Assembly (NCBI RefSeq): GCF_016428905.1
Contig: NZ_JAELTQ010000004.1
Coordinates: 25,582-89,581 of the forward strand
DNA from: Dyella sp. ASV24
Lineage (GTDB): Bacteria; Pseudomonadota; Gammaproteobacteria; Xanthomonadales; Rhodanobacteraceae
Direction of reading: 5' to 3'
DNA: 64,000 nucleotides
A program made the position numbers and the translations under genes. Under the pieces are notes generated by a model. It saw only the letters and a program-made list of their open reading frames with translations, was not told the origin of the DNA and searched no databases. This document shows, piece by piece, positions 28,067 through 36,152 of the stretch (its first letter is position 1; each line of letters begins with the position of its first letter).

Positions 28067-29947
28067 TCACACCGCCCAGCATGCGCAACCCAGCGCGCCC
28101 CAGAACGACTTGAGGTCCGACACCGGCAAGCGACTCGACCACGCACCGACGTGATCATGACCATGCACGGAGCACCCATGATTGCAGCCACAGGCGGCCA
28201 CTGGCGCAGAAGGCGTGGTGTTTCGCTGCTGCGCCCACGCACCGTATCCACCATAGGTCCGCACTGGCGACCACTCGGGCATCGCAGGCGGCACCGTCAC
28301 CTCCTCGAACGAGGAGAAACCACCGCTGCCGTACACCACGCGCCCACCAACAATGGTGAGCACCGAGGTAGTGTCGGCAATATCCGCTTCAGCGCAGGCA
28401 AAGAAGTCGCGATCAGGCACGATCAGGTCGGCGAGCTGGCCCGCCTTGATCTGGCCCTTTTTGCCTTCCTCGTTCGAGAACCAGGTGACGTTCTCGGTCC
28501 ACATGCGCAGCGCGGTCTCGCGATCGAGGCAATTGCTGCGCGGATACAGCGCCATCCCACCCACCGTCCTGCCGGTCACCAGCCATGAGAGCGACACCCA
28601 TGGGTTGTATGACGCCACGCGCGTGGCATCGGTGCCCGCCGATGTGCGCAAGCCTTTTTCCAGCATGCGCTTCACCGGTGGTGTTGCCTGCGCGGCAGCC
28701 GGACCATAGCGCTCCACAAAGTACTCACCCTGATAAGCCATGCGATGCTGCACGGCCACGCCGCCGCCCAGCGCCGCAATGCGGTCGATGGAGCGCTCGG
28801 AGATCGTTTCGGCATGATCGAAGAACCAGTTGAGTCCCTGCAGTGGGATGTCCCGATTGACCTTCTCGAACACATCCAGCGAACGGCTGATCGTTTCGTC
28901 ATAGGTGGCATGCATGCGCCAAGGCCAGCGGTTTTCGGCCAGCACACGCACTACTTCTTCCAGCTCACCTTCCATCTGGGGTGGCATGTCCGGACGCGGC
29001 TGGCGGAAGTCCTCGAAATCCGCCGCCGAGAACACCAGCATTTCACCCGCACCGTTATGACGGAAGTAATCGTCACCCTGCTTGTACGTCGAACTGCGCG
29101 TCCAGTTGAGGAAGTCTTCCTTCTCCTGCTTCGGCTTCTGTGTGAACAGGTTGTAGGCAAGACGAATGGTGAGCTGATTCTCCGCCGCCAGCTTTTCGAT
29201 GACGGCGTAATCGTCGGGGTAATTCTGGAAGCCACCGCCCGCATCGATGGCGCCCGTCACGCCGAGGCGATTGAGCTCGCGCATGAAATGGCGCGTGGAG
29301 TTGAGCTGGTAGTCGAACGGCAGCTTCGGCCCTTTTGCCAACGTGGCGTACAGGATTGCGGCATTCGGCTTGGCCAGCAGCAGGCCTGTGGGATTGCCTG
29401 CGCCATCACGCATGATCTGCCCGCCCGGCGGTTCCGGCGTATCCTTGGTGTAACCCACGGCACGCAGAGCCGCACCGTTGAGGATGGCGCGGTCGTACAG
29501 GTGCAGCAGGAACACCGGTGTATCCGGCGCAACGGCGTTGAGTTCGTCGATCGTCGGCAGGCGTTTCTCGACAAATTGATGCTCGGTAAAGCCACCGACC
29601 ACGCGCACCCATTGCGGTGCCGGCGTGACTGCCACCTGTTGCTTGAGCATGGCCATGGCGTCGGCGAGCGAACGCACGCCATCCCAGCGCAGCTCCAGGT
29701 TGTAGTTAAGGCCGCCGCGGATAATGTGCAGGTGGTTGTCGATCAGGCCCGGCAGAACGCGCTGACCCTTGAGGTCGATCACGCGCGTGCGCGGCCCCGC
29801 CAGTGGCATGACCTCGGCATCGCGCCCCACGGAAACGAAGCGACCATCCGCGATGGCCACGGCCTGCGCCTCAGGCAATCCACGGTCGAGCGTGGTGATG
29901 CGTCCACCATGAAGAATCAGATCGGGTGCGTTGTCGCCGGTGGTCAT
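28067..29947 (-). CDS. YtcJ/NfdA-type amidohydrolase with Cys/His-rich C-terminal tail
   Basis: 626 residues. Metal-dependent amidohydrolase of the YtcJ group (includes N-substituted formamide deformylase). Expected ligands are intact: H72 and H74 (NHLH), the HATY histidine in WRMHATYDET, H378 in FFDHAET, and D440 in SAGTDATR. The C-terminus (from about residue 586) carries an unusual CGCNHGCSVHGHDH block and ends GCACWAV, so a second metal site is possible. It overlaps the XapX gene by 4 nt and is followed after 2 nt by DoxX, so it belongs firmly to the operon. The natural substrate is unknown. Confidence 0.87.
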   Translation of the reverse strand: MTTGDNAPDLILHGGRITTLDRGLPEAQAVAIADGRFVSVGRDAEVMPLAGPRTRVIDLKGQRVLPGLIDNHLHIIRGGLNYNLELRWDGVRSLADAMAMLKQQVAVTPAPQWVRVVGGFTEHQFVEKRLPTIDELNAVAPDTPVFLLHLYDRAILNGAALRAVGYTKDTPEPPGGQIMRDGAGNPTGLLLAKPNAAILYATLAKGPKLPFDYQLNSTRHFMRELNRLGVTGAIDAGGGFQNYPDDYAVIEKLAAENQLTIRLAYNLFTQKPKQEKEDFLNWTRSSTYKQGDDYFRHNGAGEMLVFSAADFEDFRQPRPDMPPQMEGELEEVVRVLAENRWPWRMHATYDETISRSLDVFEKVNRDIPLQGLNWFFDHAETISERSIDRIAALGGGVAVQHRMAYQGEYFVERYGPAAAQATPPVKRMLEKGLRTSAGTDATRVASYNPWVSLSWLVTGRTVGGMALYPRSNCLDRETALRMWTENVTWFSNEEGKKGQIKAGQLADLIVPDRDFFACAEADIADTTSVLTIVGGRVVYGSGGFSSFEEVTVPPAMPEWSPVRTYGGYGAWAQQRNTTPSAPVAACGCNHGCSVHGHDHVGAWSSRLPVSDLKSFWGALGCACWAV

Positions 29948-30228
29948 GATTTCTGCTCCGTGGCGTTGCCCTTGTGCCCGGCGTTACGCGCCGTGGGCAG
30001 TTCACCGCACATGTGTGGCTTGACCTGCTCGCGCAGCCAGGCAGTCGGCTGGGCCTGGCGATGCAGGACATTCTTCACCAGCGGAGGCAATTGCTCTCCG
30101 CACAAGATACCCAGCAGACCCACCAGCGCCACCAAGGGCGGCGCTGGCGAGCGAACCTGCAACAGGGCATAGATAACGCCGACCAGTACACCGGCTGCCA
30201 GCGAGATCACGTAGATTTTCATGGCCAT
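29944..30228 (-). CDS. XapX-domain small membrane protein
   Basis: 94 residues. Two membrane helices (about 4-22 and 30-48) carry the XapX signature: AGVLVGVIYALL, then VRSPAPPLVALVGLLGILCGEQ. The C-terminal half is soluble and basic. XapX proteins often neighbour xanthosine or hydrolase genes, but their role is unknown. It overlaps the amidohydrolase start by 4 nt and starts 18 nt after the isochorismatase-like gene. Start could also be the ATG two codons later. Confidence 0.85.
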   Translation of the reverse strand: MAMKIYVISLAAGVLVGVIYALLQVRSPAPPLVALVGLLGILCGEQLPPLVKNVLHRQAQPTAWLREQVKPHMCGELPTARNAGHKGNATEQKS

Positions 30229-30246
30229 GCTCCAGAACCGCCCGGC

Positions 30247-30900
30247 TCAGCCTTCGTGCGCCCCGAACATGCTCTTGGCATAGGTAATGCCGAGCCCATA
30301 CGAACCGCCGAAGCGCTTGGCGACACCCGTGGTGCTGTCGTAGCTGTCGGTGCGCGCCCAGTCACGCTGGAGTTCCAGCAGGTATTGCAGGGACGTCATC
30401 GGGCGAGCACCTGCCTGAATCATGCGCTCGACGGCGCGATTATGTGCCTCGGCCGATACGTCGCCGCACGCGTCGGCGATCACGTAGACCTCAAAGCCCT
30501 GGTCCAGCGCCGACAGAGCCGGGCCGACGATGCATACCGAAGTCCACAGACCCGCCAGCACCAGGCGGCTCTTGCCGATCGCGTTGACACGCTTGATCAC
30601 GGCGGCGTCTTCCCAGGTGTTCATCGACGTGCGATCCAGCAGCGCCTGCCCGGGGAACGGATCGGTGATTTCGCTATACATGGGGCCCGAGAAAGTCTTC
30701 TCGGCCACCGTCGTCAAGATAGTGGACACCTTGAAGCTGGCCGCCGCGCTCGCAACGAGCGCCGCGTTGTTGCGCAACACAGTGGGATCGATCGAATGCG
30801 TGGCAAACGACATCTGCGACTGGAAGTCGATCAGGATCAGCGTGTGATCCGTCGGCGTGAGCAACTGCTTGCCCGGGGTCGGCGTGGCGGTGATGGACAT
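30247..30900 (-). CDS. Isochorismatase-family hydrolase (YcaC-like)
   Basis: 217 residues. Cysteine-hydrolase fold: DFQ at the first strand (ILIDFQSQM), the conserved Lys in TVAEKTF, and the nucleophile Cys in AGLWTSVCIVGPAL. The following GFEVYVIADACGD is typical of YcaC-type proteins. The family hydrolyses amides or carbamoyl compounds, and with the amidohydrolase downstream suggests stepwise breakdown of an amide. The specific substrate is not determinable. It is 64 nt after the alpha/beta hydrolase gene. Confidence 0.85.
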   Translation of the reverse strand: MSITATPTPGKQLLTPTDHTLILIDFQSQMSFATHSIDPTVLRNNAALVASAAASFKVSTILTTVAEKTFSGPMYSEITDPFPGQALLDRTSMNTWEDAAVIKRVNAIGKSRLVLAGLWTSVCIVGPALSALDQGFEVYVIADACGDVSAEAHNRAVERMIQAGARPMTSLQYLLELQRDWARTDSYDSTTGVAKRFGGSYGLGITYAKSMFGAHEG

Positions 30901-30964
30901 GGGGATACTCCAGGGTACGAATAAAGGGCGCGCCGACTTGAGGTTGCCGGCGCGCCGCGTTAGA

Positions 30965-31786
30965 TCAGGAACGGATGAACTCGAGCAGATCCTTGTTGAC
31001 CTGCTCCTGGTGCGTGGCCGTCAGGCCGTGCGGCGCACCGGGATACACCTTGAGCGTGGCGTGCTTGACGAGCTTGGCGGACAGCCGGCCGGCCTCGTCG
31101 ATCGGCACGATCTGATCATCGTCACCATGGATGACAAGGGTGGGCACCTCGATCTTCTTCAGATCGTCGGTGTAATCGACTTCAGAGAACTGCTTGATGC
31201 AGTCGTACAGGCCCTTCAGGCCACCTAGCATGCCCTGCAGCCAGAACGAGTCGCGCATGCCCTGGGTGGCGTTGGAGTTCGGGCGATTGGCGCCGTAGAA
31301 CGGACCCGACAGATCCTTGAAGAACTGCGAGCGATCGGCCAGCGTCTTCGCACGAATGTCGTCGAACACTTCGATGGGCAGGCCGTTGGGGTGGTTCGCT
31401 GTCTTCACCATGATCGGCGGCACCGCACCGATCAGCACCGCCTTGGCGACACGCGCGTTGCCGTGGCGGCCGATGTAATGCGCCACTTCACCGCCACCTG
31501 TTGAATGACCGACCAGCACGACATTCTTCAGATCCAGTTTTTCGATCAGCGCAGCCAGGTCATCTGCATACGTGTCCATGTCGTTACCGTTCCACGGCTG
31601 ACTGGAGCGACCATGACCGCGGCGGTCATGCGCAATGGTGCGGTAGCCCTGCGAACTGAGAAAGAACATCTGCGCATCCCACGCATCAGCGGAGAGCGGC
31701 CAACCGTGCGAAAACACGATAGGCTGCCCTTGCCCCCAGTCTTTGTAATAAATCTCGGTACCGTCTTTGGTGATGATCGAGCTCAT
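30965..31786 (-). CDS. Alpha/beta hydrolase (chloroperoxidase/esterase type)
   Basis: 273 residues from ATG 31786. Catalytic triad context: nucleophile Ser in GHSTGGGE, Asp in HGDDDQIVP, and His near the end in [25 protein letters not shown] and [12 protein letters not shown] are typical of the non-haem chloroperoxidase/arylesterase group. The ATG overlaps the stop of an upstream 47-codon leader ORF (ATGA), and its own ribosome-binding site is weak (GGAAAAA), so translation may depend on the leader. First catabolic gene of the operon. Confidence 0.9.
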   Translation of the reverse strand: MSSIITKDGTEIYYKDWGQGQPIVFSHGWPLSADAWDAQMFFLSSQGYRTIAHDRRGHGRSSQPWNGNDMDTYADDLAALIEKLDLKNVVLVGHSTGGGEVAHYIGRHGNARVAKAVLIGAVPPIMVKTANHPNGLPIEVFDDIRAKTLADRSQFFKDLSGPFYGANRPNSNATQGMRDSFWLQGMLGGLKGLYDCIKQFSEVDYTDDLKKIEVPTLVIHGDDDQIVPIDEAGRLSAKLVKHATLKVYPGAPHGLTATHQEQVNKDLLEFIRS

Positions 31787-31926
31787 ATCGATTTTTCCAT
31801 GTGAGGAATGGGAAGACGCGCTCGCCCGATCACGGGCAACGCCAGTGCAGCCGATGCCATCGCCACGCCACCAAAGAAAGCACGCTTGATGGAGTCGATC
31901 TCCGGACGTTGATCTGTTGTCGACAC
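31783..31926 (-). CDS. 47-residue leader ORF resembling a Tat-type signal peptide, overlapping the hydrolase start
   Basis: Starts at GTG 31926 with a strong AGGAGAG ribosome-binding site seven nt upstream, and its TGA overlaps the hydrolase ATG (ATGA, 31783-31786). The peptide has a polar start ([10 protein letters not shown]), then SIKRAFFGG and a hydrophobic stretch ([14 protein letters not shown]). This resembles S-x-R/K-R-x-F-L Tat leaders, although the twin-arginine here is K-R. It could be a translated leader that couples to the hydrolase, or a signal peptide moved out of frame by a frameshift. It is outside the hydrolase reading frame. Confidence 0.45.
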   Translation of the reverse strand: MSTTDQRPEIDSIKRAFFGGVAMASAALALPVIGRARLPIPHMEKSI

Positions 31927-32212
31927 ACAGGCTCTCCTGGTGAACCCGTCGAGCGCGGCATAGCAGGCTGCGGCGAACCGTATCCTGCGTCGAGCCATGC
32001 GCGTGTGACGGAGATGGAGGGGTATGCAGGGCCGGCGAATGCCCTCGCCGCCCACCAACATTCTTCCCATTACGCGCCAACCAGGTATCCCTATCGCGGC
32101 AAATCTTGCCTACCCGATCAGGTAGATGACGCCACGGAAGAAAACGCAGACACAGTCACGCTGCTTCGCGAGGCGAAAAGTGTGTCTTGCGTGTTACAGA
32201 AGATCGACGGAA

Positions 32213-32845
32213 TCAGCCGTCGAAGAAGCCGCGATTACGCGCCAACGTCACCGCGTGTGTGCGGTCGAGTGCGCCCAGCTTGGTCATGATGTTCTTCAAT
32301 CGCGCCTTCACGGTGTCTTCCGAGACGCAAAGGATGTCGGCGATACGCTTGTTGGTGTGGCCGGTTGCCACCAGACGCAACACGCTGAGTTCTCGATCGC
32401 TCAGCATTTCTGACCAGGCGTGGGAGGCGATCTCTCCCGCCACCTCTACCGCCATTACGCGCCGCCCACCCATCACCGAACGGATGCCGGCAAGGATTTC
32501 ATCGCGCGTGGCCGTCTTCAGCAGATAGGCGTTGGCGCCAAACGTCAACGCACGCTTCACGCGGGCATCGCCGGGATAGGACGTGAGCACGATGATCCGT
32601 GCGTCCGGAAACTCGCCACCCAGCGTCGAAATGGCTTGCAGGCCATCCACGCCGGGCATTTGCAGATCCACCAGCGCCACATCCGGGCGCAGTTCGCGAT
32701 AGCGCACGATGGCTTCCGCGCCGTCAGCCGCCTGCCCGACCACTTCCATGTCGGGCGCGCTCTCGATCGCCGCGACGATGCCGTCGCGCATGATCGGGTG
32801 ATCGTCGGCGATCAGGACCCGGATGCGTGTCGCATCAACTGTCAC
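32213..32845 (-). CDS. LuxR/NarL-family response regulator
   Basis: 210 residues. N-terminal receiver domain with acidic pocket DD (14-15), phospho-acceptor D60 (LVDLQMPG), T88 and K109. C-terminal LuxR helix-turn-helix (about 148-203: LSDRELSVLRLVATGHTNKRIADIL...). It is the likely partner of the divergently transcribed histidine kinase that begins 225 nt away. As a NarL-type regulator it may control the neighbouring hydrolase operon (inference). Confidence 0.93.
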   Translation of the reverse strand: MTVDATRIRVLIADDHPIMRDGIVAAIESAPDMEVVGQAADGAEAIVRYRELRPDVALVDLQMPGVDGLQAISTLGGEFPDARIIVLTSYPGDARVKRALTFGANAYLLKTATRDEILAGIRSVMGGRRVMAVEVAGEIASHAWSEMLSDRELSVLRLVATGHTNKRIADILCVSEDTVKARLKNIMTKLGALDRTHAVTLARNRGFFDG

Positions 32846-33070
32846 GTTATGGTCCCTCGACGTATGACTGGGCGGACCTCATCGGCAGGCGCGGGGAAAC
32901 CCGCCGGGGGGCAATGGCCTGAACTATAGCGGGCGCAGCACCGTATCGATCAATGCCCATTCGGGTGATTCTGTGTTCGTCACACGGCACCTATGGTCGC
33001 GCCTTACGCAGCGATATGCTGTATGCATCGCCGCCGGACATCTCCGGCGACACCCCCACACGGAATATCT
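32846..33070. promoter_or_regulatory. Divergent region between the response regulator and its kinase
   Basis: 225 nt that must contain both start regions. GC-rich, with no obvious hairpin with T run and no convincing -35/-10 pair that I could identify. Any autoregulatory site of the NarL-type regulator would be expected here. Confidence 0.3.
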
Positions 33071-36000
33071 ATGACGATGCTCGGATGGCCGGCCTTCGTC
33101 CGTCACGCTGTGCGATATCTTGGCGCAGCGCTATTGACAGCGTGCGTGCTGCTCACCGCCCATGCCAGTGACTCACCCAGCTTTCGCCGCCGGCTGTGGA
33201 CCACCGAAACCGGTACGCCCGCCGATATCTGGGCCATGGCTCAGAGCAAGGGTGGCTATCTCTGGCTGGGTACCGGCAGCGGACTGTATCGCTTTGACGG
33301 TTTCCGTTTCGAACATTTTCAGCCGGCGGATGGCGAGCGCTTTCGCTCCAACGACATCACTGCGATGGGCTCGCTGCCCGACGGCTCACTGTGGATCGGC
33401 TTTTATTACGGCGGCGTGAGCAAGCTGCAGGCGGGACACCTACGGCAATACGCGCCGGGCAAAGATTTCCCGCTCGGCATGGTGTTGGCGTTTGCGCAGA
33501 CGGGTGACGGCACGGTCTGGGCGGCAACGGAAGGTGGCCTTGCCCGCTTTGATGGCAGTCAGTGGCACACCGTCGGCGCCGATTGGAGTTATTCCTCGCA
33601 TCGCGCCGATTGGCTCATCACCGCGCGTGACGGCACGCTGTGGGTAACCACCGGCGAATCGCTGATGTTTCTACGCCCTGGTGAACACCGTTTCCAGCCG
33701 ACCGACCAGAACGTCGCCAAGTACGGCATCGTGGCGCAGGCGCCGGATGGAACGCTGTGGCTGTCCGATCACGACCACGGTACCCGCGCCCTGCCCGGCC
33801 TCACGCCCGACCACCCCAGCGTCACCGCCACCGAACGCCCCGGTGACACGGACTTTGCCTGGGCCAATCGCCTGCTGTTTGACCGCTACGGCAACCTGTG
33901 GGGCACGCTGGTCGATCGCGGCGGCATCTATCGCGTCGCCGACGTGGAACGATTGGCCACCGGCCGCTCCTTGCGGGCACAGGATCTTGCCGAAGTCATC
34001 GGCAAGGCCAGCGGGCTCGTTTCCGAGCGCGCCGTGCCCTTGCTGCAGGATGCCGAAGGCACGATCTGGGCCGGCACGAACATGGGCCTGGCCAGCTTCC
34101 ATCGCAACAGCTTCCAGGTGCCTGGGCAGGTTCCGCTTGGCATGGCTGCCGACTATGCGATGGCCGCCGATGCGTCAGGCGTGATGTGGATCGCCAACGG
34201 CGGCAAGCTCTACCGTTCCGACGGCGATGACGACAAGCTGGTGCGCGGTGATTTGCACGACACCAGCGGCATGCTGTTCAACCACGTCGGCGACCTGTGG
34301 ATGGTAGGCCGCAACAAGCTCTATCGCCTGCATGGGCAAGCGATCGACAGCACCGAGTGGCCGGTTTCGTCGGACCTCACGCGCGTCAACGCCTTTGCGG
34401 TCGACAACCAGGACCAGCTCTGGCTCGCGCTGGCCGAACACGGCCTTTATCGACTTCGACAAGGACGGTGGCAACAGGTCATCCCGACCGGCGCATTGAC
34501 CGACGAAACGCCCACGGCGCTGGCTAGCGACAACCGCGGCGCGCTATGGATCGGTTATGCCGATGATCGCCTGGTCCGCCTCGACGGCCGCACCGCCCGG
34601 CTCTACACCGCCACCGATGGCCTGCACGTGGGCACCGTTACCTCGATCAAAGTCGACAGCGGCGATGTGCTGATTGGCGGTGAGCACGGATTGGCGCGAT
34701 GGCGCGATGATCGCGTCACGTCGATGTCCGTTGCCGACAACGACGCGTTCAGCGGCATTACCGGCATCGTGCGCACATCCCGCGGAGACATCTGGCTGAA
34801 CACCGGCAAAGGTGTGCTGCGCCTCGATGCGGCCGAGGCAGCGACCAGTTTCGACCAACCCGATCACGCGCCAGCCTATCGTCTGTTTGATTACCGCGAT
34901 GGATTGCCAGGTATTGCCAAGCAGGCTGCGGTCGTTCCGACGAGTGTCGCGGACGAGCTTCAACATCTGTGGTTTCTGACCAACCAGGGCCCTGCCTGGA
35001 TTGCTCCCGACGATCTCGGGAGCAACCTGTTGCCGCCGCCCGTCGATATTGCGTCGGTCATCGCCAACGGCAGGCACTACGCTGCCGCCGGTCAGGTCGA
35101 CCTGCCCAAGGGCACCACTAATCTGCAGGTGCAGTACAGCGCGGCCAGCCTGGCCATACCGGATCGCGTGCGCTTCCGTTATCGGCTGGACGGCGTGGAT
35201 GCAGGCTGGCAGGACGCTGGCAACCGCCGCGACGCGTTCTATTCCAACCTTGGCCCTGGCACGTATCGCTTCCACGTGATTGCGGCCAATGACGATGGTG
35301 TCTGGAATACCCAGGGTGCGGAAATTCGGCTGACCATAGCGCCGTGGTTCTATCAGGCGCGCTGGTTCTACGCTTTGTGCATTCTCGTTATCGTCACGCT
35401 GATCGCCGTGTTCCTTCTGTGGCGCACGCGCCTGGCCGCCGATCGGGTGCACCTGCAATTGATGGAACGCATGAACGAGCGCGAGCGTATCGCCCGCGAA
35501 ATCCACGACACCCTGCTCCAGGGTGTGCAGGGACTGCTGCTACGACTGCAAGCCCTGATGGCCCGCCCGGTGCGTGACCAAGCCCATGGCGACGCATTGA
35601 ATACTGCTATAGAGCAAGCCCGGCAGATGGTGATCGAGGGGCGCGGCAAGATCATCGCCTTGCGCGGCGATGGCCCGCAGGACAACGAGCCGGTGCAATC
35701 GATTCTCGCCGTGGGCGAAGATCTCGCCTCGCTCTACCCGCACGTAGCTTTCCGCCTCACCGCAGAGGGCAAGCCACGCAGGCTGTTACCCAGCGCACGC
35801 GACGAGATCATCGACATCGTCCGCGAAGCGATCCGCAACGCTTTCCTCCACGCGCAGGCGAAACACGTCGAGGTTCACGTGGATCATCAGGTGCACCAAT
35901 TGCGCGTACGCATTACCGACGACGGCACGGGCATCGACGAGGCCACGGTACGTTCCGCCGCGCAGGCCGGGCACTGGGGCATTGTGGGCATGCGCGAACG

Positions 36001-36103
36001 CGCTCAGCGATTGGGTGCAAAGCTGACGCTGAAGCGTGCACACCCACGCGGCACGGAGTGGGTGTTGAGCGTCCCTTGTCGCGCCGCCTATCGATCAGAG
36101 TAG
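33071..36103 (+). CDS. Propeller-sensor (reg_prop/Y_Y_Y) histidine kinase
   Basis: 1010 residues from ATG 33071 (the frame opens at 32993). Signal peptide about 1-33, then a large periplasmic beta-propeller made of repeated blocks such as GYLWLGTGSGLYRFDG, GSLWIGFYYGGVSKL and GTVWAATEGGLARFDG, followed by a Y_Y_Y domain (FRYRLDGVDAGWQDAG). One membrane helix at about 766-788 leads to a HisKA_3 dimerisation domain with phospho-acceptor H812 (REIHDTLLQGVQ), and a HATPase_c domain (NAFLHAQA, DDGTGID, GIVGMRERA). Such sensors often detect sugars or polymers outside the cell. It pairs with the LuxR-type regulator. Confidence 0.93.
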   Translation: MTMLGWPAFVRHAVRYLGAALLTACVLLTAHASDSPSFRRRLWTTETGTPADIWAMAQSKGGYLWLGTGSGLYRFDGFRFEHFQPADGERFRSNDITAMGSLPDGSLWIGFYYGGVSKLQAGHLRQYAPGKDFPLGMVLAFAQTGDGTVWAATEGGLARFDGSQWHTVGADWSYSSHRADWLITARDGTLWVTTGESLMFLRPGEHRFQPTDQNVAKYGIVAQAPDGTLWLSDHDHGTRALPGLTPDHPSVTATERPGDTDFAWANRLLFDRYGNLWGTLVDRGGIYRVADVERLATGRSLRAQDLAEVIGKASGLVSERAVPLLQDAEGTIWAGTNMGLASFHRNSFQVPGQVPLGMAADYAMAADASGVMWIANGGKLYRSDGDDDKLVRGDLHDTSGMLFNHVGDLWMVGRNKLYRLHGQAIDSTEWPVSSDLTRVNAFAVDNQDQLWLALAEHGLYRLRQGRWQQVIPTGALTDETPTALASDNRGALWIGYADDRLVRLDGRTARLYTATDGLHVGTVTSIKVDSGDVLIGGEHGLARWRDDRVTSMSVADNDAFSGITGIVRTSRGDIWLNTGKGVLRLDAAEAATSFDQPDHAPAYRLFDYRDGLPGIAKQAAVVPTSVADELQHLWFLTNQGPAWIAPDDLGSNLLPPPVDIASVIANGRHYAAAGQVDLPKGTTNLQVQYSAASLAIPDRVRFRYRLDGVDAGWQDAGNRRDAFYSNLGPGTYRFHVIAANDDGVWNTQGAEIRLTIAPWFYQARWFYALCILVIVTLIAVFLLWRTRLAADRVHLQLMERMNERERIAREIHDTLLQGVQGLLLRLQALMARPVRDQAHGDALNTAIEQARQMVIEGRGKIIALRGDGPQDNEPVQSILAVGEDLASLYPHVAFRLTAEGKPRRLLPSARDEIIDIVREAIRNAFLHAQAKHVEVHVDHQVHQLRVRITDDGTGIDEATVRSAAQAGHWGIVGMRERAQRLGAKLTLKRAHPRGTEWVLSVPCRAAYRSE

Positions 36104-36107
36104 AGGA

Positions 36108-36141
36108 CCACGCCGTGAGCACGAAGCGGCTCACGGCGTGG
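36108..36141. terminator. Bidirectional hairpin between convergent genes
   Basis: Perfect 13-bp stem: CCACGCCGTGAGC (36108-36120) and GCTCACGGCGTGG (36129-36141), loop ACGAAGCG. It lies 4 nt after the kinase stop and 11 nt from the EF-G stop, and suits both strands. There is no T run. Confidence 0.65.
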
Positions 36142-36152
36142 GCGTCGAGGCG

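Noticed and set aside
31787..32080. N-terminal extension of the hydrolase to 32080
   Set aside because: The extension is low-complexity, Ser/His-rich and lacks a ribosome-binding site; the hydrolase family begins near ATG 31786. The same DNA carries the leader ORF in another frame.
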